From UBA3006 sp036746695 (GTDB taxonomy: Bacteria; Actinomycetota; Acidimicrobiia; Acidimicrobiales; Ilumatobacteraceae): DNA of 64,000 nucleotides. The notes under the pieces are model-generated. The model was not told the DNA's origin. It did not search any database and was given only the letters and a program-made list of their open reading frames with translations. Positions 17,004 to 26,700 of this stretch are shown piece by piece (the stretch's first letter is position 1; every line of letters begins with the position of its first letter). Both the position numbers and the translations under genes were made by a program. Where the stretch lies: NCBI GenBank assembly GCA_036746695.1, contig DAIODP010000001.1, positions 1,240,001 to 1,304,000 of the forward strand. The letters are read 5' to 3'.

Positions 17004-17323
17004 GGCAGAAAATCCTTGTGGGTGTCGGCCCTGCGCCGTTTTCGCACTTGGCGGCGGAGGCCCATTCGAGCCTGTGGCGGGGGCGAACTGACGGCGGTGT
17101 TGTCGTCTAGAACAAAGTTGATGCCATCTGTATCGATGTCGCCGGGTTCACCAGAAGCCTCCACAACAATTGCAGGTTTTTCTTTTGGTTTTCGACCAAG
17201 CAACTTGTCGAAGACCACCATTCCGCCCGCCAACATCGCGCCAACTGTTCCGTAACGTTGCGCGGCACGCTTGATCATCGCCGATTCGTCGTCGTGATGT
17301 TGCTGTTCGTCGGGTGAAGTCAT
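17000..17323 (-). CDS. Conserved hypothetical protein, small and actinobacterial
   Basis: 107 residues from ATG 17323 (GTG/ATG starts up to 17347 are possible). It has a polar His- and Asp-rich N-terminus, a short hydrophobic stretch YGTVGAMLAGGMVVFDKLLG, then KPAIVVEASGEPGDIDTDGI and a very basic C-terminus LRRQVRKRRR. The hydrophobic stretch may be a weak membrane segment or amphipathic helix. I do not recognise a functional family. The stop interlocks with the DUF4916 stop through TTAG. Confidence 0.65.
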   Translation of the reverse strand: MTSPDEQQHHDDESAMIKRAAQRYGTVGAMLAGGMVVFDKLLGRKPKEKPAIVVEASGEPGDIDTDGINFVLDDNTAVSSPPPQARMGLRRQVRKRRRADTHKDFLP

Positions 17324-17356
17324 GGTGAAAGAGGGGAGATCCCTCACTCTAATGAC

Positions 17357-17370
17357 GGAGGTGAATAATG
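17357..17370 (+). promoter_or_regulatory. Strong Shine-Dalgarno aimed at an out-of-frame ATG before the Nei-like gene
   Basis: GGAGGTGA at 17357-17364 is the strongest ribosome-binding site noticed in the window. It is ideally placed for ATG 17368-17370, which opens a 22-codon frame ending at TAA 17434-17436. The glycosylase ATG (17378) is 16 nt from the GGAGG core and in another frame. The site could drive a leader peptide coupled to the main gene, or work at long spacing. Confidence 0.4.
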
Positions 17371-17377
17371 TTTAGTC

Positions 17378-18298
17378 ATGTTGGAAAGCGCCATCTATCG
17401 CAGTGCAGTTGCATTGCGAACGGCGCTCATTGGTAAAGAGTTAATCCGAATAAATACACCTCTTTCTGCAGGCCCATTGCCCGAAGTCGGCAGCACTATT
17501 GAAGAAGTTCGCAGCCACAACAAGAGCATCGAAATTGTTTGGGACGACGGAATGGTTTTGGAAACACAGTTGCGTTTACTTGGCGGGTGGCACTTGTATC
17601 GGCAAGGTGAAGTGTGGAAGAAGCCGCAAGACAGCGCACATGTAGTTGTTGAAGTCGATGAATGGGTTGCAGCATGTTTCAATTCGTCGAGTGTCGAAAC
17701 ATATCGCGACTTCGACCCACGTCGTCACCCATTGTTAGGAACACTTGGGCCCGATCTGAGATCACCATCGGCCGACATCGAAGAGTGTGTCGACAGAATG
17801 ATGGGGTATGAAGAGCGCGACGAGACCATCTCGGAGGTGCTGCACGATCAGCGCGTGATGGTTGGCGTAGGCAATGTGTATCGTTGCGAAATTTTGTGGG
17901 CTTGCGAGATACATCCATGGGCACATATCGGAACGTTGAAGCGCGCCGAATGTCGAGAGCTCGTGCAGTTGGCACACGAAATGTTGCAGTCGAATTATGT
18001 TCATCCCGCCCACAAGAGCGCCGAGGGTGTCGCGCACGAATTGGCGGTTTATGGCCGACAGGGCAAAGCCTGCCATCGCTGCGGCGACTTGATTCGGGTT
18101 GCCCACCACGGAGAAGCCAGCAGGGTGCTGTACTGGTGCCCAGGCTGCCAAACGGCCCATCAGCCCTTAGTCAGGCCGAATTTCACGCCGTTATCTATCG
18201 ATCGCGACGGAATGTATATGGATCAGCATCCAGCCGCACAAATGTTCATGCACGATGTGATTTCTGCTCGCGATAACAGCCAGCACAACACGTACTGA
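17378..18298 (+). CDS. Fpg/Nei-family DNA glycosylase lacking the N-terminal catalytic proline
   Basis: 306 residues of the Fpg/Nei base-excision family. It shows the H2TH region VMVGVGNVYRCEILWACEIHPW, the LGPDL linker, and a C-terminal zinc finger CHRCGDLIRVAHHGE plus YWCPGCQ. Active members start Met-Pro-Glu-Gly, and Pro2 forms the Schiff base with the sugar. Here the protein starts Met-Leu-Glu-Ser (ATG TTG GAA AGC). The Glu and a Lys in SHNKSI are kept but the Pro and Gly are gone. An in-frame TAA at 17366-17368 excludes a longer N-terminus. It may be inactive, use another nucleophile, or serve as a lesion-binding protein. About 35 extra residues follow the zinc finger. Confidence 0.82.
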   Translation: MLESAIYRSAVALRTALIGKELIRINTPLSAGPLPEVGSTIEEVRSHNKSIEIVWDDGMVLETQLRLLGGWHLYRQGEVWKKPQDSAHVVVEVDEWVAACFNSSSVETYRDFDPRRHPLLGTLGPDLRSPSADIEECVDRMMGYEERDETISEVLHDQRVMVGVGNVYRCEILWACEIHPWAHIGTLKRAECRELVQLAHEMLQSNYVHPAHKSAEGVAHELAVYGRQGKACHRCGDLIRVAHHGEASRVLYWCPGCQTAHQPLVRPNFTPLSIDRDGMYMDQHPAAQMFMHDVISARDNSQHNTY

Positions 18299-18303
18299 TT
18301 TTG

Positions 18304-18696
18304 TTACGCCCGACCCATGATGCGGTCGACTTCAATAATCACCGCAACGCGGTTGTCGCGTTCCTTTGGTTCTTGATACCGAGCGGCATATCCAGCAACC
18401 GCACGTTGCACTTCGTCGGGGTCGGTTTCGCGCGTAACAAGATTTGCAACGCCCTCGAGCGTTAGCCATCGACCACCGTCCACCTGCGAAACCGCGGCTC
18501 TTCCGCCGAGCAATGCATTCTTTGCTTTTTGTGACGTCGAAAAAGTGATTACGCGCGCGCGCTGTTGTTCGACGTCATAACTGAAACCAACTGCTACAAC
18601 GTGCGGCGATCCATCTGCGCGAAGCGTTGTGAGTGTTGCCAGATGTCGATCGCGTAAAAACTGCACCATCTCTGGCGTGATATCGGACGGCTTCAT
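18304..18696 (-). CDS. PPOX-class (F420-dependent type) split-barrel protein
   Basis: 130 residues from ATG 18696, which is preceded by AGAAGGTGA at good spacing; the longer frame to 18756 overlaps the permease. It has HLATLTTLRADGSPHVVAVGF, ITFSTSQKAKNALLGGRAAVS and a later TLEGVANLV, the pattern of pyridoxamine-phosphate-oxidase-like split barrels of the actinobacterial F420 group. Substrate unknown. It lies 11 bp after the ABC permease gene and may be cotranscribed. Confidence 0.88.
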   Translation of the reverse strand: MKPSDITPEMVQFLRDRHLATLTTLRADGSPHVVAVGFSYDVEQQRARVITFSTSQKAKNALLGGRAAVSQVDGGRWLTLEGVANLVTRETDPDEVQRAVAGYAARYQEPKERDNRVAVIIEVDRIMGRA

Positions 18697-18707
18697 GACT
18701 TCACCTT

Positions 18708-21245
18708 CTAGTTGGTGGCGATCGCCGAGATGATGTCGGTACGCGTGGCGCGCCATGCAGGGTAAATCGCGGCAATAACACCCACGATGAATGCCATAAT
18801 CAAAATAAAAATCGTTGTGCCGACAGGCAGACGGAATGTTGAAATGCCATTAGTGGAGAGCACCGTAATCAGCACGGCGCCCATCACTATTCCCAGAACG
18901 ATGCCAGTGACAGCACCAATAAATGAGGTGATGACGCTTTCCCACGTGACGGACTCCCACGCCTGGCCCCTCGTCATGCCAACTGCACGTAGCAAACCAA
19001 TTTCGCGGCGTCGCTCGAAGACCGACAGCAAGAGGGTGATGACGATGCCGACGATGGCGATGATGATGGAGAGGAATAACAAGCCGTAGATAATCCCGAA
19101 GAATTGGTCGATTTGGCTTGATTGAGCATCGATGAACTCGGCGCGGCTTTCCACTTTGCCCAGGCCCTTCTCGGACGACAGCGACTCAATCTTTGCGCGT
19201 GCAACATCGGCGGAAACGCCGGGCGCGAGGGTGACATAGATGGAGTTGTCGAACAAGGTATTGGTGGTGTCGGCGAAGAGGTCGCGATTGATGACGTAGG
19301 AGCCAGTGAAGCCAGAAGCAACAAATGTTCCTTCAATGGTCACTGTTTTGGTGGTGCCGTCTACAAGCACGATATCGAGCGGCGTACCGATGGACCAATC
19401 TTTGGCAATTGCGCGAGTGTCGCTGACAAGAATTCCGTTCGCCGAGAGTGCGCTTTGCGAACCGGAAACCATTTCGAGGTCGATGAGGCCTGCGGTGGTT
19501 TTCGGGTTGATGACTTGAACGAAACGGCCTTTCCCGTCGAGCGTGATAGTTGCGAAACCAAGGCCTGTTGCCTGCGCAACTTCGGGAAGAGCGCCGATCT
19601 CGTCGACAAGTGTGATGGGCAGGCCACCGAAACCATTATTGGAAACGCTGATGGCGAAGTCGCCCTTGAACTGACTGCCGATGGTGTCGCGAATTTCGGA
19701 TTTGAAACTGGATGCGAACGAGGCGAATGCCGTAACAAGCGCAACTCCGATTAATACGGGTGCTGCAGTGCGCGCGGTTCGTTTTGGATTGCGAGCCGCA
19801 TTCTGTCGCGCCATACCACCGGTGACGCCACGGATTTTTCGGATTGGTCGGCCAAGTGTCAAAGCAACCGGTCGTGAAATACCAGGGCCCATGATGAGAA
19901 CTGCAGTAAAGACAAGTAGTACGCCCAGGCCAAGTACGCCAAGTGGTGCGTCGTTTGCCGCTGCTGTGATTGCGACGATACCGAGCACCAAGATGATGAT
20001 TGCAATCACAAATCGCTTGACGTTGCTGCCAATGGTTTCAATCGCTGTGTCGCGCAATGCGGCAAGCGGAAGCACACGGCCCGCGCGCAGTGCAGGAAAT
20101 ACCGCGGAGAAAATAGTAATGAGCACACCGACGATCATGGTGGTGACAAATGCACTTGTCTGAATGGTGAGACCTTTTGTAGGAAGCTCGGCACCAAATG
20201 CTTTCAGCAATGCGCTGAGGCCTCGGGAGATGCCGATACCGGCAACGAAGCCCATCAGTGATCCAAGAACACCAACGATGGTTGCCTCAACAAGCAGAGC
20301 AGTTGCAACTTGGCGCTTGCTGGCGCCAATTGCGCGCATTAAGGCATTCTCGCGCAGGCGTTGTGCTGCAGTAATTGAAAAGACGTTGTAGATAACGAAG
20401 CAGCCGATGCCAAGTGCGATGTATGAAAACACTTTGAGGAAGGTGGTCAAAAAGTTGAGCACCGTTTGGATTTGGCCCTGTGTTTCCTCGGTGATTTCGG
20501 CGCCCGTCAAAGTCTCAAGTTTGTCGGCCGGGTCGAGTGCCTTGTCGATGGCATTGGCCAACTCTTCGTCGGACAGCGAACCATCACCCTGAATCAGAAA
20601 TGAGTCAACGAGGCCCGGCTTGAGCAGAAACTCGGATGCGGTTGGCTGGTCGAACAATGCAAACGTTGCTCCGCCTGGCGAACTGACGTCGCCATAGTTG
20701 GCAATACCAACGAGTGTGAATTCGCGGCTTCCGGATTGAGCATTAACGCGAACCGGGTCGCCCAAGACGAAATCGCCATTGATTGCCGAAGCCTTATCGA
20801 GCACCACTTCGGTTGGGCCCACTGCAAGGCGGCCCTCTTCGATATTCCACAAACCCACCGCGTTGGCTGCGGCAATGCCACCAAATGTTGGTGGACCGTT
20901 GTCGGCGCCAAGCGGCGTGCCATCTTTGCCAATGATTCGGGCAAAACCTTGGATGTCGCCGACTGCGTCTTTTACGCCTGGCACTGCGAGCACAGTCTCG
21001 AGCGCTTCGATTGGCGTGCTCGAGCGTTGCTCGCCACCAAAATCAACTTCAACGAAACTAGAAGAGCGCACGTACGCATCTACGTCGCGAAAAACATCGG
21101 AGAACAATCGCTCGAATGTCTTATTTAGTGTGTCGGAAAAAATGTAAGTTCCCGACAGGAAGCTTGTTCCCAAAATAATGGCTAGTGAAGTAAGTATGAG
21201 CCGACCCTTGCGAGCCAGCGTCATCTTTAATGACAGTCGGAACAT
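18708..21245 (-). CDS. ABC transporter permease, FtsX/MacB type, double FtsX domain
   Basis: 845 residues. An N-terminal helix (LILTSLAIILGTSFLSGTYIF) is followed by a periplasmic-core-like domain and three helices with an FtsX domain (about 270-400). A central pair of helices and a second extracytoplasmic domain come next, then a last FtsX domain with LLFLSIIIAIVGIVITLLLS, RREIGLLRAVGM and a final helix. The double layout is that of actinobacterial permeases for lipoproteins, lipids or antimicrobial peptides. The ATPase gene is 5 bp upstream in the same operon. The cargo cannot be predicted. Confidence 0.92.
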   Translation of the reverse strand: MFRLSLKMTLARKGRLILTSLAIILGTSFLSGTYIFSDTLNKTFERLFSDVFRDVDAYVRSSSFVEVDFGGEQRSSTPIEALETVLAVPGVKDAVGDIQGFARIIGKDGTPLGADNGPPTFGGIAAANAVGLWNIEEGRLAVGPTEVVLDKASAINGDFVLGDPVRVNAQSGSREFTLVGIANYGDVSSPGGATFALFDQPTASEFLLKPGLVDSFLIQGDGSLSDEELANAIDKALDPADKLETLTGAEITEETQGQIQTVLNFLTTFLKVFSYIALGIGCFVIYNVFSITAAQRLRENALMRAIGASKRQVATALLVEATIVGVLGSLMGFVAGIGISRGLSALLKAFGAELPTKGLTIQTSAFVTTMIVGVLITIFSAVFPALRAGRVLPLAALRDTAIETIGSNVKRFVIAIIILVLGIVAITAAANDAPLGVLGLGVLLVFTAVLIMGPGISRPVALTLGRPIRKIRGVTGGMARQNAARNPKRTARTAAPVLIGVALVTAFASFASSFKSEIRDTIGSQFKGDFAISVSNNGFGGLPITLVDEIGALPEVAQATGLGFATITLDGKGRFVQVINPKTTAGLIDLEMVSGSQSALSANGILVSDTRAIAKDWSIGTPLDIVLVDGTTKTVTIEGTFVASGFTGSYVINRDLFADTTNTLFDNSIYVTLAPGVSADVARAKIESLSSEKGLGKVESRAEFIDAQSSQIDQFFGIIYGLLFLSIIIAIVGIVITLLLSVFERRREIGLLRAVGMTRGQAWESVTWESVITSFIGAVTGIVLGIVMGAVLITVLSTNGISTFRLPVGTTIFILIMAFIVGVIAAIYPAWRATRTDIISAIATN

Positions 21246-21250
21246 GTTGA

Positions 21251-21982
21251 TTATTCTCCGAGGTGCTTCAAATAGTCGAGCACGCGGTCGGGGGTTGGCT
21301 CGGTCATTTCTCCCGCAATCTTGCCGTCCTTCAGAAACACAATTCGGTCTGCGTAGCTTGCTGCAACCGCATCGTGCGTGACCATCACAATGGTTTGGCC
21401 AAGGTCGGTTACTGCACGACGCATGAAACCCAGCACTTCGCCACCAGTTTTCGAATCGAGGTTTCCGGTTGGTTCGTCGGCGAAAATAATTGCGGGCTTG
21501 CTTGCAAGTGCGCGCGCTACTGCAACTCGTTGTTGCTGACCACCCGAAAGTTCGCTTGGCCTGTGGTCGAGGCGATCGCGCAAACCAATGGTGTCAATTA
21601 CTTGATCGATCCATGTCGCGTCACCTTTTTGCCCGCCAAGCGAGAGCGGAAGCAAGATGTTCTCTTCTGCGTTCAGTGTTGGAATGAGATTGAATGCCTG
21701 AAAGATGAAACCGATTTGTTCGCGGCGTAAACCAGTGAGGGCCTTGTCGCTGAGGCCAGCCAACTCGGTGCCGCCCACAGAAACGTTGCCGCTTGTCAAA
21801 GCATCCAACCCCGCCATGCAATGCATCAAGGTGGACTTGCCAGAACCGCTGGGGCCCATGATGGCAGTGAACTTGCCCTTTTCGAACTGCACGCTGACAT
21901 CGTCGAGCGCGCGAACTTCGCCGTCTCCAGACCCGTAAATCTTGCTAACTGTTGTGGCAACTGCGGCTGAGGGATTCGTCAT
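21251..21982 (-). CDS. ABC transporter ATP-binding protein, LolD/MacB type
   Basis: 243 residues from the ATG at 21982; an upstream start at 22003 would add seven residues. It has the Walker A motif GPSGSGKSTL, Q-loop FQAFNLIPTL, signature LSGGQQQRVAVARAL, Walker B IIFADEPTGNLD and H-loop VTHD. The FNLIP/TLNAEEN region is typical of LolD/MacB ATPases that partner FtsX-type permeases. Its partner is encoded 5 bp downstream. Confidence 0.95.
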   Translation of the reverse strand: MTNPSAAVATTVSKIYGSGDGEVRALDDVSVQFEKGKFTAIMGPSGSGKSTLMHCMAGLDALTSGNVSVGGTELAGLSDKALTGLRREQIGFIFQAFNLIPTLNAEENILLPLSLGGQKGDATWIDQVIDTIGLRDRLDHRPSELSGGQQQRVAVARALASKPAIIFADEPTGNLDSKTGGEVLGFMRRAVTDLGQTIVMVTHDAVAASYADRIVFLKDGKIAGEMTEPTPDRVLDYLKHLGE

Positions 21983-22045
21983 GCCCCTCAGCCTACGGCT
22001 CAATGAATGTGGCCAATATGCACTATTTGGTTTCTTACTTGGTTT

Positions 22046-22678
22046 TTACTTTGGTTGTGGCAAAACGCGAAGGTATGGCTTCACGGTCTTCCAACCACCA
22101 GGAAACAGTGTCTTTGCTTCCTCGTCGGTTACCGCGGCGCCGATGATGACGTCGTTTCCGTCTCTCCAGTTGGCGGGGGTGGCAACTTTAAATTTTGCAG
22201 TGAGTTGCAGCGAGTCAATGACTCGGAGCACTTCATCAAAGTTGCGGCCCGTTGATGCGGGGTAGGTGATTGACAGTTTCACTTTTTTGTCTGGACCAAT
22301 GACAAACACGCTGCGAACGGTGAGTGTGTCGTTGGCGTTCGGGTGAATCATGTCGTACAGGTTGGAAACCGTGCGGTCTGGGTCGCCGATCATCGGGAAG
22401 TTAACTGGCGTTCCCTGTGTTTCGCCGATGTCACTTTCCCACTTTTCGTGCGATTCGACGCTGTCAACGGAGAGGCCGATTACTTTGACGTTGCGCTTAT
22501 CAAACTCCGGTTTGATCTTGGCGACGTAGCCAAGCTCGGTGGTGCACACCGGGGTGAAGTCCTTCGGGTGGCTGAACAACACGCCCCACGAATCGCCGAG
22601 CCAATCGTGGAACTTGATCTCGCCTTGCGTGGTTGCTGCAGTGAAGTCGGGTGCGATATCGCCGAGACGAACGGTCAT
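22046..22678 (-). CDS. Peroxiredoxin, 1-Cys (Prx6) type
   Basis: 210 residues. SHPKDFTPVCTTELG holds the peroxidatic Cys45, with Thr two residues before it in T-P-V-C. The C-terminal extension (PANWRDGNDVII, FPGGWKTVKPYLRV) is typical of Prx6. There is no conserved resolving Cys further on. The enzyme reduces peroxides, with electrons usually from glutathione, mycothiol or thioredoxin partners. It lies between an SDR gene and the ABC exporter on the same strand. Confidence 0.95.
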   Translation of the reverse strand: MTVRLGDIAPDFTAATTQGEIKFHDWLGDSWGVLFSHPKDFTPVCTTELGYVAKIKPEFDKRNVKVIGLSVDSVESHEKWESDIGETQGTPVNFPMIGDPDRTVSNLYDMIHPNANDTLTVRSVFVIGPDKKVKLSITYPASTGRNFDEVLRVIDSLQLTAKFKVATPANWRDGNDVIIGAAVTDEEAKTLFPGGWKTVKPYLRVLPQPK

Positions 22679-22737
22679 GGTGTTCTCCTGAAGTACTTGG
22701 GTGGGCGGTCAGCATACCCAAAACCCGACCAAACTGG

Positions 22738-23628
22738 TCAACTATTGGAGATATCAACCCCGAATGATGTCTTGAAGGCCTCGAAATAGGCGGGATCATC
22801 CTGAACGGCGCCCAATTCAACCCACTGTTCATCGGTCATGGCTGCGCGGCCTTCCACAATTTGCTGCCCGCCCCACGAGCAGGGGTAGCGAAGTTGCGGC
22901 GTGTCGGTGGTGATGGCGTGCAAGATCAGCGCACCAACCTCTTCTGCCGGCGTGGCATTCGCAATTCCGGCGGCGTAAAACTGAAACATCCGTCGGTAAT
23001 GCGTGTCGTACGCGCCAGTGCTGTTTGGTGCCTCGATGTTTTTACTAAAAATCGATGAGCGCGTTACGCCCGGCTCGATGATTGCAACGCGAATTCCGAA
23101 CGGCGCAACTTCTTGCGCCAGCCCTTCGCTCACGCCTTCGAAAGCCCACTTGCTCGCAACATATGGCGACTGAGCAAGTGCAGCAATGCGGCCAACAATT
23201 GACGTGATGTTGATGATGCTTCCGGTTTTTCGTGCGCGCATGCCAGGAAGCACTTGTTGCGTGCAACGAATTGCTCCAACAACGTTGACATTAAATGATT
23301 CGTGATACTGCGCAGGTGTGCATTCTTCGGTGACACCGTTTCCGCCGATGCCTGCGTTGTTCACCAATACATCGATATGGGAGACCTTGCGCATAATGTC
23401 GGCAAAACCAGTTCGCACCGAGTCGTCGTCTGCAACATCCATCTCAACAAGTTCGATAACCACACCTAACTCGCTGGCTTTGGCAAGCAGCTTGTCGGCT
23501 TTGTTCAGAGAACGAACTGTGCCAAACACGGTATATCCGTGCTGTGCGAGGTGGAGGGCAGTAGCCCTTCCAATGCCCGAGTTGGCCCCTGTGACAACGG
23601 CGACCGGCGCCTGGTGTGAAGTGCTCAT
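22738..23628 (-). CDS. SDR family oxidoreductase
   Basis: 296 residues from ATG 23628; the longer frame to 23652 is less likely. It has VVTGANSGIGRATALHL, VLVNNAGIGG, INITSIVGR (catalytic Ser) and YVASKWAFEG (Tyr-x-x-x-Lys). The later IEPGVTRSSIFSKN suits the classical SDRs with a long C-terminal substrate lid. The substrate is unknown. It is divergent from the giant protease gene with an 86-bp gap that contains CAGGG-GGTA-CCCTG. Confidence 0.88.
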   Translation of the reverse strand: MSTSHQAPVAVVTGANSGIGRATALHLAQHGYTVFGTVRSLNKADKLLAKASELGVVIELVEMDVADDDSVRTGFADIMRKVSHIDVLVNNAGIGGNGVTEECTPAQYHESFNVNVVGAIRCTQQVLPGMRARKTGSIINITSIVGRIAALAQSPYVASKWAFEGVSEGLAQEVAPFGIRVAIIEPGVTRSSIFSKNIEAPNSTGAYDTHYRRMFQFYAAGIANATPAEEVGALILHAITTDTPQLRYPCSWGGQQIVEGRAAMTDEQWVELGAVQDDPAYFEAFKTSFGVDISNS

Positions 23629-23714
23629 AGCCCCAAGGATACGAGCGCACACCCAGGGGGTACCCTGACCACATAGTCCTCAAGTTTTCCCCGATCCAGC
23701 CGATCTATACGCAT

Positions 23715-26700
23715 ATGAGGCGGATATTCAGGCTGCGTGCTGCGGCGATCTCGGTCGTATCCACCTTGCTCTTCACCGTTGTTATGTCGGGCGTTACGCC
23801 ACTCGTTGCCGAGGCCGCTGCACCTGCCGGCGACTACATCGTGTTATTGAAAGACGGCACCAACGTGTCGCGCAAAGTGGCCAAAGAAGCGGGCATGGGT
23901 AACGCCGTCAGCGACGTATTCACATCCGCTGTTGACGGGTTCGTTGCCGAACTGGATTCCAAAGATGTCGCGCGACTACGCAAAGACAAAGATGTGCTTG
24001 TTGTTGAACGTGATCAAACGTTGTCGATTAATAACGATGTTGTTGGGCAAGGTGCGCAAGCCGAAGATGCCGACATCGGCCCCGACTTACAAGACCTTGC
24101 AGGTGTACCAATTGCCGGGCAATACATCGTCACGCTTCGCAGCAGTGTTGTTGCACGCACATTTGCAGCCGAGCAAGAAGCAGGCGGGGCGCAAGTTCTG
24201 TCGGTGTTCAGCAACGCACTCAATGGGTTTGTTGCCAAGTTGTCCGACGACGAACTGTTGCGTCTGCAAAAAGACGCGGATGTTGTTGCAATCGAACAAG
24301 ACACGCTCGTGGTGTTGCAAGGCGACCAAATCAACCCACCTTGGGGGCTCGATCGAATCGATCAACGCGACGTGCTCCGCGACTCGCGCTATTCCTATAA
24401 CGAGACCGGCGCCGGTGTCTCTGCGTACATCATCGACACGGGCATTTTGCCCACTCACAGCGATTTTGGCGGTCGTGTTGGCGCTGGCTTTACGGCAATC
24501 TCCGACTCGTATGGCTCGGGCGATTGCCATGGCCATGGCTCGCACGTTGCTGGCACTGTTGGCGGGTCCACATATGGCGTTGCAAAAGCAGTGTCGCTGA
24601 TTCCGGTACGCGTTCTCAGTTGTGCAGGAAGCGGCGCTACTTCAGGAGTGATCAACGGTATTGACTGGGTGATTACGCATCACGAAAGTGGCGTGCCTGC
24701 AGTTGCCAACATGAGCCTGGGCGGCAGAGCATCCGCAGCATTGAACGCAGCCGTTGCACGCGGTATCGACGACGGCGTGGTGTTTGTGGTGGCGGCGGGA
24801 AACAACAATCTTCCTGCATGCAACTACTCGCCAGCCTCAACACCTAATGCGATAACGGTGGGTGCCACCAGCAGCAATGATGCGCGTGCAAGTTTTTCTA
24901 ATTACGGATCGTGCGTTGATTTGTTCGCACCGGGGGTAAGCATTCTTTCTGCTGGCATCACTTCGTCAAGTTCGACACGCACTATGTCTGGCACGTCAAT
25001 GGCGGCGCCGCATGTTGCCGGTGCGGCGGCCTTGTGGTTGCAGATCGACCCGGACGCAACGCCCGACCAGATTGCGCAGCGCATGTTGAATGTGGCAACA
25101 CCGGACAAAGTGACGAACCAAGGTTCGGGCTCGCCCAACTTATTGCTGTACGCCCGCTCCACATTCGACACGCCTGCACCAACTGCACCTTCTACGCCCA
25201 CGTCGCTCAGTGCGGTTGGCGGTGTTGGCCAAGCATCACTGTTGTGGTCGGCCCCAAGCCAAAATGGCGGCGCCGACATCAGCGACTACATCGTCGAATA
25301 TTCCACGAGCGGCTCCTCATTGTGGGCGCAATTTAACGACGGGGTTTCGGTTGCTACCTCTGCAACGGTTACGGGCCTCAGTAACGGAACCACGTATCTG
25401 TTCCGTGTTCGTGCGGTAACCAGCGGTGGTACCAGCGACGCGTCATCATCGGCATCTGCTGTTATCGGTGTACCAACTTCGCCGCAATCGCTGAGTGCAA
25501 CAGCAATCGATCGGGCAGTTCGCTTGTCGTGGTCGGCGCCCGCACAAAACGGCGGTTCGGCAATCACCGACTATGTCATCGAGTATTCCGCCGACGGTGG
25601 AACGGACTGGTCTACGTTCGACGACGGCACGTCCACTGGTACAACATCGACCGTCTCGGGTCTCACTAATTCAACGACCTATCAGTTTCGGGTCAGTGCC
25701 TCAAACACGCTCGGCACTGGCGCGGCATCTTCGGTGGTCATTGCCGTTCCCTGGGCGGCGAATCTGCCAAGTGCCCCGCTTGCGGTAACTGTTGGCACAG
25801 TCGACCTCAACTCCATTTCGCTCACGTGGTCTGTGCCTGCAACAAATGGTGGCGCAAATGTAACCGACTACATCATCGAATATTCGTCTAACAATGGCTC
25901 TAGCTGGGCAACCTTTGCCGACACGGTCACCACTCTGCGCGCCGTCACCGTTACCGACCTCGTCAGTGGCACGCCGTATATCTTCCGAATTTCTGCGAAA
26001 AATTCGGCAGGTGTTGGCACGCCGTCCGAATCAACAGACGCACGTAAGCCCGGCGTTCCATCCGAGCCATGTTGTATTACGAACACGCTTGTAGGCCCGG
26101 CGTATGTTTCAATCCGGTGGGGTGCACCAACATCCGACGGTGGTTCGGTGATCACCAACTATGTGATTGAGTACACCATCAACGACGGCGCTTCATGGAC
26201 AACATGGCCCGAGCCACATGGCAACGGAACACTGCGCACCATCACGGGCCTAACCGATGGTGTTGCGCATAAATTTCGAGTAAGTGCGCGCAACGCAATT
26301 GGAACGAGCGAACCATCCGAAGTCTCTGATGCGTGGACGCCATGGACTCCAGTTGCCCCAGATAGGCCGCTGAACTTGGTTGCATCCGCGCAAGCGGGGC
26401 AAGTCAATTTGGATTGGGATGCGCCAGCGACCGATGGTGGCGCGGCAATTACCGACTATATGATCGAGTTTTCCACCAACGCAGGTTCATCGTGGTCGAC
26501 GCTTACTCGTGCTGTCTCACCATCAACCGCGGCCACTGTTCGTCAATTGCAATCTGGTGTTGCACATATTTTCCGTGTGAGCGCTATTAATAACCGGGGC
26601 ACCAGTGTTCCCTCTGTCGTATCTAATTCGGTTGTTGTTGTTGACGCGTACGCCAACGACGCTTTTTCTGGGGCAACGGCACTATCTGGAAACACTGGAA

